Of a stretch of DNA of 64,000 bases, positions 59,294 to 64,000 are shown piece by piece. This stretch comes from Chthonomonadales bacterium. GTDB lineage: Bacteria > Armatimonadota > Chthonomonadetes > Chthonomonadales > CAJBBX01. The notes under the pieces were generated by a model, which was not told the DNA's origin, searched no databases, and saw nothing but the letters and a program-made list of their open reading frames with translations. Location of the stretch: positions 1 through 64,000 of the forward strand of contig DAIDHP010000010.1 of assembly GCA_027459625.1 (NCBI GenBank), in the 5' to 3' direction. Within the stretch, counting starts at the first letter, position 1; each line of letters opens with the position of its first letter. The position numbers and the translations under genes are program-made.

Positions 59294-60418
59294 TTGCCTG
59301 CGTCATTCCTCTACTTAGTGCGTAATCCGCGTAAAACCATACCGGTCTGCCTGGTGATCGCGCTAGCGGTCGCGCTTTTAGCGAGCGTGACGATTTTGAT
59401 GGATTCCATTGGTCAAACCGTATTCGCCATGTATGGATATCAGCGAGATCTTACAGTGCTGTATCCTCGCAATACGCTATATGTCAGCAAGGATACGGTC
59501 ATAAAACTGAAAAAATTGCCGGACCTGAATCGTTTATATCCCTCAAGCGCCTTGTTTATATCCATCAAGACTTTTTTTGGAAGAACCCCTTTCGTTGTTT
59601 TCGCGCTTCGCCATAAGGATGCCGCGGAGATTTTACGGGAATGCGGATTGAAACTGACACAAGGCAGGTTTCCCGATTCGGACAAACCGGAAATAGTCCT
59701 TTCAAGAGACATCGCCGCGAATCGACATCTGCGTTTGGGAGACATAGCCCTCTCGCCCACTTCCAAGGATAGTTACTCCCCGCAGCCAATGCGCTTGGTA
59801 GGCGTTTTGGATGGGCCTGTGTGGCTTGCGTTCACTTCCTACTCCTATGTTCATGATAACTGCCCGATTGCGCTCAACGGGTTTTTGGCATCCGCGAAAA
59901 CACGGTCGCAAATGCCTGCGCTTGATCGTGAAATTGAACGCGTCATAGATCCGGGGAAAATCCGTATATGGACATATAAGGATTTGGTGAGGGAAGCGTA
60001 CAACGCCCTGTCCAATCTCTATTTTTTTCTTGATATCATCGCAGCCATCATCATTTTTGATATCGCATTGTTGTGCGGGTTGCTTTTTCTGATCTATTTC
60101 GATCAGAGGTTGTCGGAATACGCAGCGCTATTGGCGATGGGATACCATCAAGGATATATCATTCAACAGACACTTCAGGAGACTGGGACGCTTGCGATGA
60201 TTGGTTGGTTGACAGGGGCGATAGTGGCAACCGGGCTGCTGGACTATCTGCGCCTATTCTACTTTGAACCAAAGGGGATGATCCTGCACGCATTCGATCC
60301 TCATGCGTATTGGTACACTTTTGCTCTACCAGTATTTATTGTTCTGTTCGCCTTGGTGACCATCAGCCTCAGAATGCTCAGAATCGATCCCGTAAGCATC
60401 ATGGAGCGACGCTCGTGA
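59294..60418 (+). CDS. FtsX-like ABC transporter permease
   Basis: N-terminal TM, periplasmic domain, three C-terminal TMs; 'LSEYAALLAMGYHQGYIIQQTLQETGTLAMIGWLTG'. Confidence 0.82.
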   Translation: MPASFLYLVRNPRKTIPVCLVIALAVALLASVTILMDSIGQTVFAMYGYQRDLTVLYPRNTLYVSKDTVIKLKKLPDLNRLYPSSALFISIKTFFGRTPFVVFALRHKDAAEILRECGLKLTQGRFPDSDKPEIVLSRDIAANRHLRLGDIALSPTSKDSYSPQPMRLVGVLDGPVWLAFTSYSYVHDNCPIALNGFLASAKTRSQMPALDREIERVIDPGKIRIWTYKDLVREAYNALSNLYFFLDIIAAIIIFDIALLCGLLFLIYFDQRLSEYAALLAMGYHQGYIIQQTLQETGTLAMIGWLTGAIVATGLLDYLRLFYFEPKGMILHAFDPHAYWYTFALPVFIVLFALVTISLRMLRIDPVSIMERRS

Positions 60419-61089
60419 ATGACGATCAAAAAAAGGGTTTGTGCGCGGAGAATATCTCCCTGGCTTACCACGACGGCTCGGAGGTTACCTTGGCGGTACG
60501 GGGCATTACATTAAGCCTTTCGGACACCGGGTTTGTCGGTATCTTAGGGCCTTCAGGTTCCGGGAAAAGCTCTCTTCTTTATCTGTTAGGCGGGTTGAAG
60601 CGCGCCACTTCAGGAGAGATTTACTATAACGGGAGTCCCTATTCCGAGATGAAGGAAAAGGAGCGACTGCGGCTACGCCGTAATCATTATGGCTTTGTTT
60701 TCCAACAACCCTATCTTTTCGACTATCTAACTGCAATGGAAAACGCTTTGGCGGGCACCTCCACGGGGGACAATCAAGCTTTGACGCGAGCAATGGAAAT
60801 ATTCGAAGAGCTAGGTATCGCACGGCACGCGAAAAAGCGCCCACGGCAACTCAGCGGGGGGGAGAGGCAGCGCGTTTGCATCGCGCGTGCAATGATGAAT
60901 TCGCCTTCGGTGATCTTCGCCGATGAACCTACCGCAGCCTTGGATCGTCAAAACGGTCATATGGTCATGGAAATGCTTGCATCTTATCGCGACCGAGGAT
61001 TGGTGATCGTGGTCACGCATGATACGGCTATGTTGGATGAATGCGATCGGATATACAGAATGCGCGATGGAATCGTGCAGGAGAATTAA
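60415..61089 (+). CDS. ABC transporter ATP-binding protein (LolD/MacB-like)
   Basis: 'GPSGSGKSSLLYLLGGL', 'LSGGERQRVCIARAMMNSP', 'FADEPTAALD'. GTG 60415 overlaps permease stop TGA. Confidence 0.92.
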   Translation: MNDDQKKGLCAENISLAYHDGSEVTLAVRGITLSLSDTGFVGILGPSGSGKSSLLYLLGGLKRATSGEIYYNGSPYSEMKEKERLRLRRNHYGFVFQQPYLFDYLTAMENALAGTSTGDNQALTRAMEIFEELGIARHAKKRPRQLSGGERQRVCIARAMMNSPSVIFADEPTAALDRQNGHMVMEMLASYRDRGLVIVVTHDTAMLDECDRIYRMRDGIVQEN

Positions 61090-61169
61090 TATCCTGTTTT
61101 TTTCTTGCAATGGTTTCATTCGATTGATATAATGCGATTAGTACGTAACTTAAGAATGGAGATACATAA

Positions 61170-63725
61170 ATGCTATCATTCCGACGTTTACGGGTGATAA
61201 TCCCCGTCACTTTTCTTCTTTTGTCAAGCATGGTTTGCGCCGCACCAGTCGAACACTCATCAGCTTCATCCTCCCAAGCGAGCATCATAATCGTACCGCA
61301 TCATGGTCCAATAACCGACCTGGTATGGTCTCCGGATGGAAGTCGGCTGGTTTCGGCTAGCGATGAAAGTAACCTGATGGTGTGGGATGCGGCTTCGGGG
61401 AGGTTATCATATGCCTTGCCAGTGGACGGTGATGCGGGGAAAATAACATTCTCACCTTCGGGGGATCAGATGGCTGCGGGAGTGATCCATTACCTGCAAC
61501 CGGTCTCGACTGATCCCATCCTTTGGAAGGCGAAAAGCTGGATTCAGCTTTGGGATACGAAAACTTATGCGTCATCCAGAAGAATCATGCTTCCCGAAGT
61601 AAATGGCCGCACCGACATTATGTCATTGGCATGGTCGCCCAATGGAAAATGGATCATTGCGGGCGTGTCGACATATGCCATCATTCCGCCTCGAAAATTT
61701 CCAAGCCTGACATCCAAAATCCTGTTCATTAGCTATCCGTCCGGAAACATTCGAAGTGTTACTCCGAAAGGGTACTCGAGGGGGGTGACATCCATCGCGT
61801 TCAACCAGGATAATTCGTTGATGGCGTGTGGCACGCAGGAGGGAAAAGTTATCCTGATTGATCCCCAAACCCAAACGGAAGTTAAGACAATCCAAGCGGA
61901 GGCCAATGATCGCTCTCCGATCACCTATCTTCATTTTCTGAAGGATAATAAGACCCTTTTGGTTGATCGAGTGAACCGACAGGCGGTCATGCTGGACACA
62001 TCCACAGGCACATACGGCGACGATTATCCTCGCTCCCAGCAGGCTTGCCTTTCTCCCGATGGTAACACCCTGATCATGACGCTTCCCGGGGCGATAACCT
62101 TGCAGCCATTGCCAAATGGCTCCCCGCGTAAGATAATTGTATACAGTGGCGGTTCCATATGCGTCGCCCCTTCTCCCAACGGCACGGAACTCGCTTGCGG
62201 GGATGGCTTGGGAGTCGTCAGGATGATCAACATGGTGTCCGATGTCCCTATACGCCCCACGGATATTCGTAATCCCGCTAGGCTATGTGTGATACTGCGC
62301 GCCAAGTTAAACCCTGTGGCAAAATGGGTTTGGTATCATCTCTCATTGGATAATCGCGACAACATACGCCAGTTCGATTTCAACAATCCGGTTCCCACCT
62401 CTCTTCTCCAATCATTGACGGATGATTTGAATAAAATCCTTCACATGGACGATTTCTACACCCCGGATCGATTTGCAGGTGTGAAGATGCAGGATGAGAT
62501 CACCGAGGAGATCAAGCAGGCGGACACCCCGGAGGAGAAAGTCGGGTTGAACCGTGAATTGATGGAGGACGCGTTCGCTCCTTACATTGCATCGAACTGG
62601 ATCCGATGGACCTCGCCAGTGTTCCCCGAACCCGCTTATTCGATATCCGTCGCTAAAAACGCTCCGTTGGCGGCGTTGGGCGGCTCCGACGGAACGCTGA
62701 GAATTATAAACCTGAAGACCGGCTCCCTGATGGAGGCTTTCGGTTCGGGCTCGCCAATTATGGACACACTTTTCGCTCCGAGCGGCAATATGGCGGCTGG
62801 ATGTAACACATCCAATATATTGCAGTTGTGGGATGTTTCCGCCGATTTACCGCTTTATGTATACAAAGGGCACAAAGGGGCGATTACGGGAATGGCTATC
62901 TCTCCCGACGGGCGATATATCGCAAGTTGCGGGATGGATAAGATGGTTCGGTTCTGGAGATCGGATACGACCGAGGATCTCTCGCAACTCCCCGTGCAAA
63001 AGCAGCCTGTTTTGACGGTGGCGATTTCGTCTCAAAGCGTGATAGGCATTATAGAAGGAACGGGAAATCAAACGCAGGCGGAGACATGGGATCGGCTATC
63101 AAATCAACTGCTACATACTTTCGCTCTGAAAACGGGAGTGGGCAATAACCTTGTCTTCTCTCCGAATGGCAAGATGATGGCGTCATGGTCAAGCTATTCG
63201 TCTGGCGGGGTGCATGTTTGGGATGTATCAACCGGTCAACTGGTTCGCACCATAGGTCCCAAAGATGTCATCACTGCGGCGACATTCACTCCGGACGGTC
63301 AGGGGATATTGATGTCAAAGAGAATGAATCCGTTCTTTGGTCCTGCTTACGGTTACGTGACATGGATAAATATCAGCGATGGCGCGGTGAAAAGATCCTG
63401 GATATCTCAAAGGAGCGCTGTAAGGGCGATGCACTTCGCGCTTAACGGCGCGATGCTTATCACCGCAGGCGAGGATAACGAGGTTAAATTGTGGAGTTGG
63501 CCAACCGGAAAACTTAATCTGACGATGGCTTTTCCTGAGTTTTACGACCATCTCTCCAGGGATGAATGGATCGCCTGGGCTCCGGACGGGCATTACGCTT
63601 GCTCTCAAGGCACGGAGGAGGCGGTGCATTTTCGCATCGGAACGAAGGTGCTCCCTCCCGATCGCTATCCTGGATATCATCAAAGCACGTTATTAAAAAG
63701 CGATGAAAAGATGACCGAACGCTAA
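61170..63725 (+). CDS. Secreted WD40-repeat (beta-propeller) protein
   Basis: 'ITDLVWSPDGSRLVSASDESNLMVWDAASG', 'ITGMAISPDGRYIASCGMDKMVRFWRSDT' and others; N-terminal signal. Confidence 0.88.
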   Translation: MLSFRRLRVIIPVTFLLLSSMVCAAPVEHSSASSSQASIIIVPHHGPITDLVWSPDGSRLVSASDESNLMVWDAASGRLSYALPVDGDAGKITFSPSGDQMAAGVIHYLQPVSTDPILWKAKSWIQLWDTKTYASSRRIMLPEVNGRTDIMSLAWSPNGKWIIAGVSTYAIIPPRKFPSLTSKILFISYPSGNIRSVTPKGYSRGVTSIAFNQDNSLMACGTQEGKVILIDPQTQTEVKTIQAEANDRSPITYLHFLKDNKTLLVDRVNRQAVMLDTSTGTYGDDYPRSQQACLSPDGNTLIMTLPGAITLQPLPNGSPRKIIVYSGGSICVAPSPNGTELACGDGLGVVRMINMVSDVPIRPTDIRNPARLCVILRAKLNPVAKWVWYHLSLDNRDNIRQFDFNNPVPTSLLQSLTDDLNKILHMDDFYTPDRFAGVKMQDEITEEIKQADTPEEKVGLNRELMEDAFAPYIASNWIRWTSPVFPEPAYSISVAKNAPLAALGGSDGTLRIINLKTGSLMEAFGSGSPIMDTLFAPSGNMAAGCNTSNILQLWDVSADLPLYVYKGHKGAITGMAISPDGRYIASCGMDKMVRFWRSDTTEDLSQLPVQKQPVLTVAISSQSVIGIIEGTGNQTQAETWDRLSNQLLHTFALKTGVGNNLVFSPNGKMMASWSSYSSGGVHVWDVSTGQLVRTIGPKDVITAATFTPDGQGILMSKRMNPFFGPAYGYVTWINISDGAVKRSWISQRSAVRAMHFALNGAMLITAGEDNEVKLWSWPTGKLNLTMAFPEFYDHLSRDEWIAWAPDGHYACSQGTEEAVHFRIGTKVLPPDRYPGYHQSTLLKSDEKMTER

Positions 63726-63749
63726 GCACCGCGAGATGTTGGCTTGTAA

Positions 63750-63781
63750 CGCCCTGATCGCATGAGGTCAGGGCGTTTTTT
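63750..63781 (+). terminator. Rho-independent terminator CGCCCTGA-N10-TCAGGGCG-TTTTTT
   Basis: Perfect 8-bp stem plus T-tract after the WD40 gene. Confidence 0.9.
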
Positions 63782-63995
63782 GCGGGATCACTTTCCAAAG
63801 GAGCAAATCCCCTGGGGATATTTTCAAATGCGTGACGATCTCGCCATTAGATGATGCGCAGGGGATATTTTTCCCATTCACAGCATTCAAAACACGATAC
63901 TTTCCACGAGGCAAACCCAAGCCGGCGAGGTGAATGGTGATTTCGCCGTTATAGGACATATTGGGATTCCAGCCACACAGCGTCAGCAACGCCAT
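63768..63995 (-). CDS. C-terminal part of a probable glycoside hydrolase, running off the window edge
   Basis: 'ITIHLAGLGLPRGKYRVLNAVNGKN...LKISPGDLLLWKV' beta-sandwich-like tail. Confidence 0.5.
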   Translation of the reverse strand: MALLTLCGWNPNMSYNGEITIHLAGLGLPRGKYRVLNAVNGKNIPCASSNGEIVTHLKISPGDLLLWKVIPQKTP

Positions 63996-64000
63996 ACGAG

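Noticed and set aside
59088-59318. 76-aa ORF upstream of the ABC permease
   Set aside because: Overlaps the permease start, has no recognisable domain, and sits in an AT-rich intergenic stretch.
1-64000. CRISPR array, rRNA or tRNA genes
   Set aside because: No regularly spaced repeats and no tRNA/rRNA-like sequence seen by eye in the intergenic regions; short tRNA-like folds cannot be fully excluded without tRNAscan-SE.

Overview
Ordinary-looking bacterial chromosome of moderate GC. I infer Armatimonadota from the DUF1559 pilin motif '[19 protein letters not shown]' and an SLH-domain porin, but did not test this. I could support about 45 CDS. They include: (i) a dispersed carbohydrate-degradation region at ~2-42 kb (GH43-like, GH172, GH5, GH76, GH-A enzymes, an agarase-like enzyme, GH44, GH31 alpha-xylosidase, two beta-helix proteins, a LacI regulator); (ii) a single-chain PD-(D/E)XK + N6-adenine methylase restriction-modification enzyme; (iii) a damaged HepT-MntA toxin-antitoxin locus; (iv) a phosphate regulon (SLH porin, pstS, a fused pstC-pstA, a BON lipoprotein, pstB, a phoB-like regulator, a phoR-like kinase) with a phased 11-bp direct-repeat array at its promoter; (v) a clpB-hsp20-hsp20 stress cluster. 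The best non-genic signals are an 85-bp terminal-inverted-repeat element present in two copies (17.6 and 27.4 kb), one of which supplies the apparent start of the truncated HEPN gene; paired LacI-type palindromes 73 bp apart upstream of the alpha-xylosidase; a perfect 17-bp hairpin at 42.0 kb; and an IS left-end remnant at 23.4 kb. I saw no CRISPR array, rRNA or tRNA. No clearly new multi-gene system is demonstrated. The strongest candidates for follow-up are the small inverted-repeat element and the PstC-PstA fusion operon.
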